Assembly: GCA_963827585.1 (NCBI GenBank)
Contig: CAWHCK010000013.1
Location: 62,001 to 126,000, forward strand
Direction: 5' to 3'
Origin: VAZQ01 sp963827585
Lineage (GTDB): Bacteria; Pseudomonadota; Alphaproteobacteria; Rhizobiales; Xanthobacteraceae
DNA: 64,000 nt
In this document: positions 54,087 through 62,515 of the stretch, piece after piece
How the letters are laid out: every line of letters starts with the position of its first letter
How positions within the stretch are numbered: position 1 is the stretch's first letter
Made by a program: the position numbers and the translations under genes
The notes under the pieces: model-generated
What the model was told of the DNA's origin: nothing
Seen by the model: only the letters and a program-made list of their open reading frames with translations
Databases searched by the model: none

Positions 54087-54723
54087 GGCTCTTCTCTCCC
54101 GACGTTGTTTCGATTTTGGCCGGCACGCGCGAGGCGACCGGCCGGTGCAATATGAACACATGCGGGAAAGAATTCTTCCCGCTCACGGAGAATTCAATGA
54201 CCTGCAGCGGTCGGACCCCCTTGGTGCGGGCCTCGAGGCCGTTTGGCGGCCGCGTGCCGGCGGACGGCGGCAAGCCGGCAACGCAGATCGGGCTTGTGCT
54301 CCGGACGCACCGAGGGACGGCTGCCCTTCTCGGCCAACCCGCGTTACCTTTTCGTTCATCCTTGATTGCTCACGGGAATTCGTGCCGGGGGGCCTCCGCG
54401 CAGCGTCCCGCGGTGGAATATTGATCGTCGTCAAGCTGTCCTGGGCGCTGTTCATGCTTTCCTCAGCGCGCGGGTCGAGGAACCGGTTGTTCCTTCCGGC
54501 GTTCTTCGCTCAGCTTCCTTGGCGACCGTTGGAGGGGAGATATCGATTTTGATCAGCTTCGAGCTGTCGGGGATCTGGCGCTGATGAGACGTCTCCTTGC
54601 TAGGTGATGAAATGGCGACATTGCGCAAAAGTCGGGACAATGTCCGGCAAACGATCATGACTCCGGCGGCGTCGCTCAGGAGGGCACCCATCCCGACTTT
54701 TCACAGGAACAGGAGTCCCTTCG
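54087..54723. other. Divergent intergenic region, 637 bases
   Basis: Between the lectin-like gene (minus) and the conserved hypothetical gene at 54724 (plus). Several open frames of 70-100 codons cross it on both strands, but all are low-complexity shadows without ribosome-binding sites, and none resembles a family I know. Promoters of both neighbours should lie here; I see no repeat. Confidence 0.5.
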
Positions 54724-55158
54724 ATGTGCGACTATAGTCTGCACCATGTCGCGACCCGTCCGGCCAAGATCGAAGACAAGTTGGTGACGACGAAATTCAC
54801 CAATTCCATCACCCGCGGGTTCGCGGCCGTCGGCGAGCCGCACGTTGCGGTTTGCCTGCTGCCCGGTACCGAGATTGCGTTCGACGAGAATGTCGAATGC
54901 GAGCCGTCATTCGGCATCGGTATCCTGCCGAACAAGAAGGTCGGGCAGCGGCTTGCACGTTTCCGGCAAATCAACACGGACAACGCCGTGACCCATCACG
55001 ATGCGTTGGAATTCCCGGACGGGCAGGTGGTACTGCTCACGCGCCTGTGCGAGGGCCAGCACGCGACGGTGTTGCAACTGCCGACCAGCGCACGACCCGT
55101 GACGACGGAAGACGCCGCTGCGGAGGCCGAGATTCGGGAGCGAAGCCTTTCGATTTGA
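54724..55158 (+). CDS. Conserved hypothetical protein (rhizobial MCDYSLHH family)
   Basis: 144 residues. It starts MCDYSLHHVATRPAKIEDKL, followed by TTKFTNSITRGFAAVGEPHV, AVCLLPGTEIAFDENV and FRQINTDNAVTHHDALEFPD GQVVLL. Similar proteins with the M-C-D-Y-S-L start are common in Bradyrhizobium-type genomes and have no known function. No signal or membrane segment; conserved His and Asp residues (HHDALEFPDG) could bind metal but this is speculation. AGGAG before the ATG and a terminator at 55217-55247. Confidence 0.75.
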   Translation: MCDYSLHHVATRPAKIEDKLVTTKFTNSITRGFAAVGEPHVAVCLLPGTEIAFDENVECEPSFGIGILPNKKVGQRLARFRQINTDNAVTHHDALEFPDGQVVLLTRLCEGQHATVLQLPTSARPVTTEDAAAEAEIRERSLSI

Positions 55159-55216
55159 TTGCCTGCGTACGCAAGCGTCGCGCCGCCACCTCAGGCGGCT
55201 AGGCCCCAAATGCGGA

Positions 55217-55247
55217 GCCACCGGCCCATAGCCGGTGGCTCTTTCCC
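55217..55247 (+). terminator. Rho-independent terminator after conserved hypothetical gene
   Basis: Stem agccaccggc / gccggtggct with loop ccata, followed by cttttccc-like T-run (ctttccctt). Between converging genes 54724-55158 and 55279-55470. Confidence 0.75.
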
Positions 55248-55278
55248 TTGTCGTGACGCACGAGATGTGTGCGGAAAA

Positions 55279-55470
55279 TTATGGGTCGGGGAACGAGACC
55301 AGTGTCTCGAACCTGTAACCGCACGCTTCGCATTCCCATAGATGCCGCACACGGTGCCGGTCCACATATTCGGACCATTCCGGCAGGAACATCGTCTCCC
55401 CGCACTGGGCACAGTGATTCAAAAGCTTGCTTTGGACGTACTTCCGGGGGCTCGCAGTTCGGAGCTCCAT
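55279..55470 (-). CDS. Small zinc-ribbon protein
   Basis: 63 residues from MELRTASPRKYVQSKLLNHC. Two CxxC knuckles, CAQCGETMFLPEWSEYVD and WECEACGYRFETLVSF, spaced about 27 residues, form a zinc ribbon. Such proteins, with the L-P-E-W-S-E-Y-x-D centre, occur in rhizobia without known role; nucleic-acid binding is possible. Start at the ATG 55470, with gagggaacgtc upstream on the minus strand. Confidence 0.8.
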   Translation of the reverse strand: MELRTASPRKYVQSKLLNHCAQCGETMFLPEWSEYVDRHRVRHLWECEACGYRFETLVSFPDP

Positions 55471-55740
55471 GACGTTCCCTCCGCCATGTTTCTCCCCCTC
55501 TCCCTGTGAGGCTGATGGTAGCGGAATTGCCCCGGCAGTGAAGCAGCAAGACTGACCTAACACGCCGCCGATTTGGGGCATGTCCTTTGACGCGGCCATT
55601 ATCCCTTTTGGCACCGAAATTGTGGGTCAACTCGGTGTGAGCTTTGAACCTTTTGGCGAGATGACGCGTCTATTCGACGGGGGGTGCGTACATGCTGTCC
55701 CGAGGAGCGCCGGGAATGGCGAGGCTCGCAGGAGGTTGCC

Positions 55741-56439
55741 ATGCCCAGGCCCCGTTACGTGCACCCGGAATTCGGATTTTTCTGTCCCACGCCGCGATTT
55801 CGTCGCGTGCTGCGTTTCGCGCTGGTCGGCACGGTCTTCGCCGCGATCGGTATCGCTGTGCTGGGGGCAACCCATGATTCCGACAGCGCTTTGGGGGTTG
55901 CTCGCGTCGTCGACGGCGCCAACGCCGAAATAAGCCCGCAAGCAACAGTCGCGCCAGTTGCCACGGCGGAGGTCAGGCCAAGCCGGACCGAGGCCACCGC
56001 CACGGAAGCGGCCAAGGCCTCCTGCGGGCAGGACGCCAATGCCGACGGCAAATGCGTAACGGGCAAAGCGCGCAAGATGCGGATGGTCCGCGTGGCAACA
56101 GAACGGCCGGCGATCGCGAGCCTGCCGCTCGGCCGCAGCCCCGCCCTGCCTGCCAGCGCGGTCGAGCCTGCTTCCGGTGCGGGCATACCCAATAGCCGCC
56201 AAGGCGACCTGTCGCCGTCCAGCTCAACGCAAGCCGATGCGACCGCCGCGGCGGAGCCCCAGCGGCCGGCTGCGACGCCCAAGAAATCAAAAAAGACGGC
56301 GCAGAGCCGACGGCGTGACCAATCCGACGGTCGTTGGCGCGAGGTCCGGATGGATGATTGGGGTGCGCGCGGCTACGGCTACAGTGAGCGCAGCTATCCG
56401 CGGGGCGGCTACGGCCGTCAGGGCTTCTCCTTCTGGTAG
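55741..56439 (+). CDS. Membrane-anchored hypothetical protein with disordered periplasmic tail
   Basis: 232 residues. Short cytosolic start MPRPRYVHPEFGFFCPTPRF, one membrane helix VLRFALVGTVFAAIGIAVLG, then a long Ala/Pro/Ser-rich, probably disordered region with the single pair CGQDANADGKC, and a Gly/Tyr/Arg end (WGARGYGYSERSYPRGGYGR QGFSFW). No known domain. AGGAGG at 55730-55735 fixes the ATG at 55741. The same caggaggttgccatgcc start context is found at 36531-36547. Confidence 0.7.
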   Translation: MPRPRYVHPEFGFFCPTPRFRRVLRFALVGTVFAAIGIAVLGATHDSDSALGVARVVDGANAEISPQATVAPVATAEVRPSRTEATATEAAKASCGQDANADGKCVTGKARKMRMVRVATERPAIASLPLGRSPALPASAVEPASGAGIPNSRQGDLSPSSSTQADATAAAEPQRPAATPKKSKKTAQSRRRDQSDGRWREVRMDDWGARGYGYSERSYPRGGYGRQGFSFW

Positions 56440-56522
56440 CCGGCTGCGAGCCGCACGGGCGTCTTTCTATGTTCGTTGCAGCCGCTATAGTGCGGGCGCA
56501 ACGCACAGCCAGGGAGACCCAT

Positions 56523-56714
56523 ATGCCTGAAATCTACGTCCACGCCGTCAAGGGACGCACGCTCGATCAGAAGCGCGCGCTGGTGAAGGACATTACGGAC
56601 GCGGTCGTGAAGAATTTCTCGGTCCCGCTCGAAGCCGTGACGGTGGAAATCGTGGAATCCGAGCCCACCGCCAAGGCGAAGGGCGGGGTCTTGTTCAGCG
56701 AAATGCGCCGGTGA
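56523..56714 (+). CDS. 4-oxalocrotonate tautomerase family protein
   Basis: 63 residues. After removal of Met1 the chain starts with Pro1 (PEIYVHAVKGRTLDQKRALV), the catalytic base of tautomerases, followed by KDITDAVVKNFSVPLEAVTV and EIVESEPTAKAKGGVLFSE. Length and fold match 4-OT, a hexamer of short subunits. No aromatic-degradation genes are adjacent, so the substrate may differ. Stand-alone gene upstream of the SDR. Confidence 0.9.
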   Translation: MPEIYVHAVKGRTLDQKRALVKDITDAVVKNFSVPLEAVTVEIVESEPTAKAKGGVLFSEMRR

Positions 56715-56896
56715 CCCCCGCAACGGATTCGCGCGCAAGCGTTTCGCCCGGCCGAGCCCGGGCGAAACTTTTTTCGAGAGCCGCCCGCGATCACTCCAAG
56801 GGACACTCGAGCGTACAAGCGACGCCCGCTGGCGCAAATTCGAGCTTCGCACTGCCGCCGAGCTGAGTGGCGAAGCCTTTCTCATCAAGGTCGAGC

Positions 56897-57652
56897 ATGG
56901 GTGATCTTGACGGCAAGACCGCGCTGGTGACGGGTGCGGCATCGGGTATCGGGCTTGCGACGGTCGAGCTGTTCGCCCGGCGCGGGGCGAGCGTCGCCCT
57001 CAATTTCCTGCCGGATGATGCGCGCGGCCCTTCCACCGTCGAGCGCCTGCGCGCGCAAGGCTTCGCCGTGATCGCTGCGCCGGGCGATGTCGCGCGGGCG
57101 GGTGCTGCCGATGAGATGGTGCACAGCGCGATCGAAGCGCTCGGCCGGCTCGACTTCCTCGTCAACAATGCCGGCACCTCGGCGACCGTCGAGCCGATTC
57201 CGCCGAGCGAGCTTGACCGGCTGACCGAGGAGTTCTGGGCCACGATCCTCGCCACCAATCTGCTCGGTCCCTTCCGCTGCACCCGCGCGGCGGCGCCGGC
57301 GCTCAAGGCCGCGCGCGGGGCGGTCTGCAACACGGCCTCGGTTGCCGGCCGCAACATGCCGGGCTCCAGCATGGCCTACGGCGCGAGCAAGGCCGGCCTC
57401 ATCAGCCTCACGCAGAATCTGGCGCGCGCGCTCGCTCCCGAGGCGCGCGCCAACGCGGTCGCGCCCGGGTTTGTCGACACCGAGTGGACGCGGGCGTGGC
57501 CGGCCGCGCGCAAGCAGGCCTCCATCGAGCGCTCGCTGCTCAAGCGCGCCTGCACGCCCGCGGATATCGCCGCCGCGATCGTGTTCTTGTGCGCCGACAC
57601 CAGCATGGTGACGGCGCAGACGCTCGTGGTTGACGGCGGCTATTCGCTGTAA
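56897..57652 (+). CDS. Short-chain dehydrogenase/reductase
   Basis: 251 residues. NAD(P)-binding GAASGIG (12-18 region of LDGKTALVTGAASGIGLATV), NNAG in DFLVNNAGTSATVEPIPP, active-site SVAGRNMPGSSMAYGASKAG with Ser, Tyr and Lys, and the C-terminal ADTSMVTAQTLVVDGGYSL. Closest in style to 3-oxoacyl-ACP-reductase-like SDRs acting on sugars or acids; substrate not predictable. The frame starts ten codons earlier, but MGDLDGKTALVTG is the natural start. It converges on the TRAP operon. Confidence 0.9.
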   Translation: MGDLDGKTALVTGAASGIGLATVELFARRGASVALNFLPDDARGPSTVERLRAQGFAVIAAPGDVARAGAADEMVHSAIEALGRLDFLVNNAGTSATVEPIPPSELDRLTEEFWATILATNLLGPFRCTRAAAPALKAARGAVCNTASVAGRNMPGSSMAYGASKAGLISLTQNLARALAPEARANAVAPGFVDTEWTRAWPAARKQASIERSLLKRACTPADIAAAIVFLCADTSMVTAQTLVVDGGYSL

Positions 57653-57744
57653 CGCACGCTGTTCACGCCGGGATTGCTACCGAGCAAGTCGCCGGGAGAG
57701 CGAGATAGCTCGCGGTCAGCGCTTGGCGGTCCGTGCCGGCTGCC

Positions 57745-57860
57745 AAAGAAATTTTTTGGCCGGATCGAGAAATTCTTCGTAACTGCCGGTGCAAGGAAAT
57801 TGTCGGTAAATTTCCGCGCGAAGAAATTCTTCGTAAATTACCTTTGAAGTCTTCGTAAAC
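57745..57860. repeat. AT-rich tract with repeated attcttcgtaa motif
   Basis: gaaattcttcgtaa occurs at 57769-57782 and 57823-57836, and cttcgtaa again at 57851-57858; gaaattgtcggtaaattt lies between. The segment is much more AT-rich than its surroundings and lies between converging genes, directly next to the dctM stop. Confidence 0.65.
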
Positions 57861-57869
57861 GTGTGCGGA

Positions 57870-59153
57870 TCATCTCACCAGCAGGCGCGGCAGCCAGAGC
57901 GAAAGCTCCGGCACATAGGTCACCAGGGCGAGCACGATCAGCATCGGAATGTAGAAGATCAGGATGCTGCGCGACACCGCCTCCATGCTCACGCGGCCGA
58001 TCGCGCATCCCACCACCATGGTCGGTCCGACCGGAGGGGTGAGCAGGCCGATGCCGAGATTGAGGATCATGATGATTCCGAAATGCACGGGGTCGATGCC
58101 GAAAGTCTTGATCACGGGCAGGAAGATCGGCGTGCAGATGAGCAGCATCGGCGCGAGATCCATGAAGGTGCCGAGCAGCAGCAGCAGAACATTGACGTAG
58201 AGCAGGAACGTATATTTGTCGCTCGAGATCGCGACGAAGAACTCCGTGGCCTTGGCCGGGATCTGCATGATCGCCATCATGTAGCCGAAGGCGATCGAGA
58301 AGCCGATCATGATCATGACCATGCCGACGGTGCGCACCACGCGCGCGATCAGCTTCGGCAGGTCGCGCCACTTGCAGTCGCGGTAGATGAACATGGTGAC
58401 GAGGAAGGCATAGACGCAGGCCACCGCCGCGGATTCGGTCGGCGTGAACACGCCGGTGAGGATTCCTCCCAGGATGATCACGATCGTGATCAGGCCCCAG
58501 ATGGCGTCGGCGGCGATCTTGAGTGCCCGGCGCAGCGGCACGACCTCGCCCTTGGGAAAGCCTTGCCGGTGCGCGATGATCAGAACGAGCACGATCAGCG
58601 AGAGGCCGAGCAGCAGCGCCGGTATCACTCCGCCCACGAACAGCTGCGCGACCGAGATCGTGCCGCCGGCCGCGAGCGAGTAGATGATCATGTTGTGCGA
58701 GGGCGGCAGCAGCAGCGGCTGCAGCGAGCCCGAAATGGTGACATTGACGGCGAACAGGCGCGGATAGCCGTTCTTGATCATCTGCGGGATCATCACCGAT
58801 CCGACCGCCGCGGTGTCGGCGACGGAGGAGCCGGAGATGCAGCCGAACATGGTCGAGGCGAGGATATTGACCAGCGCCATCCCGCCGCGAATGAAACCGA
58901 CGAAGACCTTGGCGAGATTGACGAGGCGCTCGGCCATGCCGCCGACTGCCATGATCGCCCCGGCCAGGATGAAGAACGGGATGGCCAGCAGCGAGAATCC
59001 GCTCATGCCGGCGGAGACCTTGAGCATGACCGCTTCGAGCGGAATGCCGAGCCATAGCGCGGCGAGGATGGTGGCAAGGCCCAGCGCATAGGCGACCGGC
59101 ATGCCCAACAGGCACAGGATGGTGAAGCTGCCGATCAGAATGAGGATATCCAT
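57870..59153 (-). CDS. dctM: TRAP transporter large permease DctM
   Basis: Large membrane subunit of a tripartite ATP-independent periplasmic transporter that couples solute uptake to a sodium gradient. 427 residues and about twelve helices. Conserved blocks include PVAYALGLATILAAL, ASTMFGCISGSSVADTAAVG, ESAAVACVYAFLVTMFIYRD and LNLGIGLLTPPVGPTMVVGC. It follows dctQ by 20 bases and dctP upstream; the usual dctPQM order. Substrate set by DctP. Confidence 0.95.
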   Translation of the reverse strand: MDILILIGSFTILCLLGMPVAYALGLATILAALWLGIPLEAVMLKVSAGMSGFSLLAIPFFILAGAIMAVGGMAERLVNLAKVFVGFIRGGMALVNILASTMFGCISGSSVADTAAVGSVMIPQMIKNGYPRLFAVNVTISGSLQPLLLPPSHNMIIYSLAAGGTISVAQLFVGGVIPALLLGLSLIVLVLIIAHRQGFPKGEVVPLRRALKIAADAIWGLITIVIILGGILTGVFTPTESAAVACVYAFLVTMFIYRDCKWRDLPKLIARVVRTVGMVMIMIGFSIAFGYMMAIMQIPAKATEFFVAISSDKYTFLLYVNVLLLLLGTFMDLAPMLLICTPIFLPVIKTFGIDPVHFGIIMILNLGIGLLTPPVGPTMVVGCAIGRVSMEAVSRSILIFYIPMLIVLALVTYVPELSLWLPRLLVR

Positions 59154-59173
59154 GACGGCGATCCGCAGCGCGT

Positions 59174-59692
59174 CTACTCGGTCGCGATCTGGCTGACGGT
59201 CTCGGTCTCGAGCTCCTGGAAGAAGTCGCGGGTGAGAAGGCGCTCGATCACGAACAGGACGGTGAGCGCGCCGCCGACCGGGATCGGCAGATAGGTGATG
59301 CCGGCGGTGACGATCGGGAATTCGGCGATGCTCTGGTACCAGGTCGCCTGCACGAGCTTGATGCCCCACACCACCATGAAGAGGTTGGTCGCGAGCATGC
59401 AGATTTCGAGCAGGGCACCCAGCACCGACTTCGCCGGCTCCTTGAGAAAGGCAGGCAGCAGACCGACGCCGATATGCAGATGTTCCCGATAGCAGACCAC
59501 GGCGGACAGGAAGGACAGCACGATCATCAACAGCACCGCCATCGGCTCGGGCCAGGACGCTGCGCTGTTGAGCACGTAGCGGGTGAATACCCCGTAGGGA
59601 ACGATGACGGTGATGACGACGAGGCAGGTGCCGGCGACGAACAGGCAGGCGGCGTTGACGGCGTCCATCGCGCGAACATATTGCTGCTTCAT
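59174..59692 (-). CDS. dctQ: TRAP transporter small permease DctQ
   Basis: Small membrane subunit of the TRAP system, four helices. 172 residues from MKQQYVRAMDAVNAACLFVA; GVFTRYVLNSAASWPEPMAV is the family signature region (R-Y-x-L...W-x-E), followed by SFLSAVVCYREHLHIGVGLL. The frame continues 11 codons upstream, but this ATG matches relatives. Acts with DctM as an obligate complex. Confidence 0.93.
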   Translation of the reverse strand: MKQQYVRAMDAVNAACLFVAGTCLVVITVIVPYGVFTRYVLNSAASWPEPMAVLLMIVLSFLSAVVCYREHLHIGVGLLPAFLKEPAKSVLGALLEICMLATNLFMVVWGIKLVQATWYQSIAEFPIVTAGITYLPIPVGGALTVLFVIERLLTRDFFQELETETVSQIATE

Positions 59693-59710
59693 TCCACACT
59701 CCCCAAACGG

Positions 59711-59752
59711 CGCGAGAGCCGACACGATCCACGGATCGGCCGGCTCTCGCGC
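59711..59752. repeat. Hairpin between dctP and dctQ
   Basis: Stem gcgcgagagccg / cggctctcgcgc with a loop of about 18 bases containing acacgatccacggatcgg. In the dctP-dctQ gap; such hairpins often reduce read-through so that the binding protein is made in excess over the permease. Confidence 0.75.
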
Positions 59753-59766
59753 AAGAGATCAGGCGA

Positions 59767-60768
59767 TCATTTGACGTCTTGAATGCGCTTGATCAGCCCG
59801 GCGTGCTGGGCGGCGTATTTGTCCCACACCGGCTTCACCGCCGCCTGGAACGGCGCCTTGTCGTCGATCTTGATGATCTCGACGCCCGCGGCCTCGATCT
59901 GCTTGATCGATTTGTCTTCCATCGCGTACCAGAGCTTGCGCTGCTCTTGCTGCGCTTCCTTGGCGAACCTGGTGATCAGGGCCTGGTCGTCTTTCGAGAG
60001 CGAGTCCCAGGTCCTCTTCGAGAACACCAGGATTTCCGGGATCATCAGGTGGCCGGTGAGGGAATAGTACTTGGCGTAGCGGTAATGCTGCCCGGTGGCG
60101 TAGGTCGGATAATTGTTCTCGGCTCCGTCGACCACGCCGGTCTGCATCGCATTGACCAGCTGGTCCATGCCCATGGCGACGCCGTTGCCGCCGAGCGCAT
60201 TCATGGTGTCGACGAAGACCGGATTTCCCATCATCCGGATCTTCAACCCCTTCAGGTCGTCGATGGATTTGACCGGCTTCCTGCTGTTGTAGACGTTGCG
60301 GGTGCCGGCGTTCATCCAGCAAAGGCCGATCAAGCCGGCAGTGGGATGGCCGGACAGCTTCTTGAGCAGCTCGTCCCCGATCGGGCCATCGATCACCTGC
60401 TCCATGTGGGCGTCGTCGCGGAACATGAAGGGCAGGTTGAAGACGTTGAGCTCCGGAACCAGGGGACCCATCGGGCCGACGCTGATGCGCGCCATCGCCA
60501 GCGCGCCGACCTGCGCCTGCTCGATCGTCTCCTTCTCGCCGCCGAGCTGCATCGACGGGTACATCTGGACGCTGAGGCGGCCGCCGGTCGCCGCTTCGAG
60601 CTTCTTGCCCATGGCCAGCACCGCCTCGACGGTCGGATAGCCGAGCGGATGGACGTCGGCGGCCTTGAGAACGAGCTTTTGCTGAGCCAAGGCGCCGGTG
60701 CCGAGATCGGTTGCGAGTGCGCCCAGCGCGGTCGCGGCGCCGAGACGGAGCACAGTGCGGCGGTCCAT
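59767..60768 (-). CDS. dctP: TRAP transporter substrate-binding protein DctP
   Basis: Periplasmic binding subunit of the TRAP system. 333 residues. Twin-arginine-like signal MDRRTVLRLGAATALGALAT, mature part from about AQQKLVLKAADVHPLGYPTV. Conserved features: LEAATGGRLSVQMYPSMQLG, the ligand-arginine strand DLKGLKIRMMGNPVFVDTMN, GVVDGAENNYPTYATGQHYR. The DctP subgroup with GNPVFVDTMNALGGN resembles sugar-acid binders, and the neighbouring uronate-dehydrogenase-like gene agrees. GGGAGG sits six bases upstream of the ATG at 60768, so I prefer it to 60774. Confidence 0.93.
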   Translation of the reverse strand: MDRRTVLRLGAATALGALATDLGTGALAQQKLVLKAADVHPLGYPTVEAVLAMGKKLEAATGGRLSVQMYPSMQLGGEKETIEQAQVGALAMARISVGPMGPLVPELNVFNLPFMFRDDAHMEQVIDGPIGDELLKKLSGHPTAGLIGLCWMNAGTRNVYNSRKPVKSIDDLKGLKIRMMGNPVFVDTMNALGGNGVAMGMDQLVNAMQTGVVDGAENNYPTYATGQHYRYAKYYSLTGHLMIPEILVFSKRTWDSLSKDDQALITRFAKEAQQEQRKLWYAMEDKSIKQIEAAGVEIIKIDDKAPFQAAVKPVWDKYAAQHAGLIKRIQDVK

Positions 60769-60856
60769 GATCATCCTCCCGAGTTCGGTTGTTGTTGCGG
60801 CTTGCGGTCGAGCGCCTGCCGCGTGTTGATCCGCCGGCAGGCGCGTGATAGCAATT

Positions 60857-60874
60857 GTCATATCATATGATGAC
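60857..60874. promoter_or_regulatory. Candidate FadR/GntR-type operator
   Basis: gtcatatcatatgatgac: outer half-sites gtcat (60857-60861) and atgac (60870-60874) are exact reverse complements, and atcatatgat (60862-60871) is itself a perfect palindrome. It overlaps the start codon of the regulator and lies about 90 bases from dctP, so it could control both. Binding is inferred from position and symmetry. Confidence 0.6.
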
Positions 60875-61643
60875 TGGCGTCCCGAGGGTGTCAAGAGCGG
60901 TGAGCAGGTCGACGACGAGCCTCTCGGTGACGCGGCCGCTGTCGGCGCCGCGATCCTTGACCGGCGAGCTCGTCGCCCGGCTGACCGACGACATCACCAG
61001 CGGCAAGATCCCGCCCGGGTCGCGACTGCCGACCGAGCAGGAATTGATCGCGGCGACCGGCGTGAGCCGCACGGTGGTGCGCGAAGCGGTCGCGGCGCTG
61101 CGCGCCGACGGCCTTGTCATCACGCGCCAGGGCGTCGGCGCCTTCGTGCCGGAAAACGCGCGCCGGCCGCTGCGGATCGATTTCGACCAATTGTCGCCGC
61201 TGCGCGCGGTGCTGGACGTAATGGAGCTGCGCACCGGGATCGAGATCGAGGCCGCGGGCTTGGCGGCCGACCGCGCCTCTCCGGCGCAGATCCGCAAGAT
61301 CGTCGACTGCCTGGATGCCGTCGACGTCGCGCTCAGGCGCGGCGAGGACGCGATCGCCCAGGATTTTGCGCTCCATTGCAGTATCGCCGACGCCACCGGC
61401 AATCCGCAATTCAAGCGCTTCCTGGAGCATCTCGGACGCTTCGTCATCCCGCGGCAGACCATTCGCGGCGGGCCCGGGATACCCAAGCGCGTCTACAGCG
61501 AAACCTTCCAGCAGGAACACCGCGACATCGTGCAGGCGATCCGCGGCCGCGCGGTTGCGCCAGCGCGCGCGGCGATGCGCCGGCACCTGCTCAACAGCCG
61601 CAAGCGCTACCAGCGGCTCGCCGCCAAGCTCGGCAGCGTCTGA
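60867..61643 (+). CDS. FadR-subfamily GntR transcriptional regulator
   Basis: 258 residues. N-terminal winged helix-turn-helix: GKIPPGSRLPTEQELIAATG, VSRTVVREAVAALRADGLVI, TRQGVGAFV. C-terminal FCD ligand domain: VMELRTGIEIEAAGLAADRA, DFALHCSIADATGNPQF, and the helical end QEHRDIVQAIRGRAV with the metal-site histidines of the FCD family (DFALH, H in RFLEHLGRF, QEHRDIV). Probably a repressor of the divergent TRAP operon and of udh-amidase, relieved by a sugar acid. The ATG at 60867 or 60870 overlaps a palindrome. Confidence 0.92.
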   Translation: MMTGVPRVSRAVSRSTTSLSVTRPLSAPRSLTGELVARLTDDITSGKIPPGSRLPTEQELIAATGVSRTVVREAVAALRADGLVITRQGVGAFVPENARRPLRIDFDQLSPLRAVLDVMELRTGIEIEAAGLAADRASPAQIRKIVDCLDAVDVALRRGEDAIAQDFALHCSIADATGNPQFKRFLEHLGRFVIPRQTIRGGPGIPKRVYSETFQQEHRDIVQAIRGRAVAPARAAMRRHLLNSRKRYQRLAAKLGSV

Positions 61644-61673
61644 CCCGCGCTTGACATCAGCAGTGAGCACATC

Positions 61674-62486
61674 ATGCAGACGGTCTTGATCACGGGCGCA
61701 GCGGGCGGCATCGGCACGCGGCTGCGGCACCTGCTCGAGGGCGTATATCCGCGCCTGCGGCTGAGCGACCTTAAGCCGCCCGCCGATCTCCGGCCGCAAG
61801 AGACCTTCGTCGCGGCCGATCTCGCCCGCATGGCGGATGTCGAGCGCGCGGTCGCCGGCGTCGACGGCATCGTGCATCTCGGCGGCTTCTCGGTCGAAGG
61901 GCCGTGGGACACCATCCTGCAAGCCAATATCGTCGGCTGCTACAACCTGTTCGAGGCCGCGCGTCTCCACCGGGTCGAACGGGTGGTGTTTGCGTCCTCG
62001 AACCATGTCGTCGGCTTCTATCCCCGTCAGCGCCGCATCGGGGTGGATGACGCCGTGCGTCCCGATTCCCGCTACGGGGTGAGCAAGGCGTTCGGCGAGG
62101 CGCTGGCCGCGCTCTACGCGTTCAAGCATGGGCTGCGCGTCACCTGCATTCGCATCGGCAACTTCGGCGACGCCCCGGTGGACCGTCGCCGGCTCTCGAT
62201 CTGGGTCGCACCGCAGGACCTGGTGCAGCTCGTCCGCATCGGCCTCGAGCACCCGGATATCCGCCACGAAATCTTTTACGGGGTGTCCGACAACGCGCGC
62301 GGCTGGTGGGACAACAGCGCCGCCTTCCGGTTCGGCTACCGGCCGCAGGGGCGTGCCGAGGACCATGTCGCCGCGGCGCTCGCAGCGCAGGCGAAGCTGC
62401 CGTCCGATCCGGTCGGCGACTGGTATGAGGGCGGGCCGTTCTGCAGCGACGAGTTCGACCACGGCATCGAGCGCGCCCCGCTGTGA
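61674..62486 (+). CDS. udh: Uronate-dehydrogenase-like NAD-dependent epimerase/dehydratase
   Basis: Oxidises hexuronic acids to aldaric acid lactones in bacteria with this family. 270 residues: TGAAGGIGTRLRHLLEG, DGIVHLGGFSVEGPWDTILQ, ANIVGCYNLFEAARLHRVER VVFASSNHVVGFYPR, YGVSKAFGEALAALYAFK (catalytic Tyr-Lys), and GWWDNSAAFRFGYRPQG. The blocks HLGG-SVE, SSNH-x-x-G-x-Y-P and GWWDNS are shared with the Agrobacterium uronate dehydrogenase as I recall it. Follows the regulator by 30 bases and precedes the amidase; a TRAP sugar-acid system is divergent. Substrate specificity is inference. Confidence 0.82.
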   Translation: MQTVLITGAAGGIGTRLRHLLEGVYPRLRLSDLKPPADLRPQETFVAADLARMADVERAVAGVDGIVHLGGFSVEGPWDTILQANIVGCYNLFEAARLHRVERVVFASSNHVVGFYPRQRRIGVDDAVRPDSRYGVSKAFGEALAALYAFKHGLRVTCIRIGNFGDAPVDRRRLSIWVAPQDLVQLVRIGLEHPDIRHEIFYGVSDNARGWWDNSAAFRFGYRPQGRAEDHVAAALAAQAKLPSDPVGDWYEGGPFCSDEFDHGIERAPL

Positions 62487-62515
62487 GGCGACGAGGCCCA
62501 AACGGAGGGAACCGG

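Noticed and set aside
54087..54723. Small genes in the 637-base gap
   Set aside because: Open frames on both strands lack ribosome-binding sites, have low-complexity composition and no family similarity.
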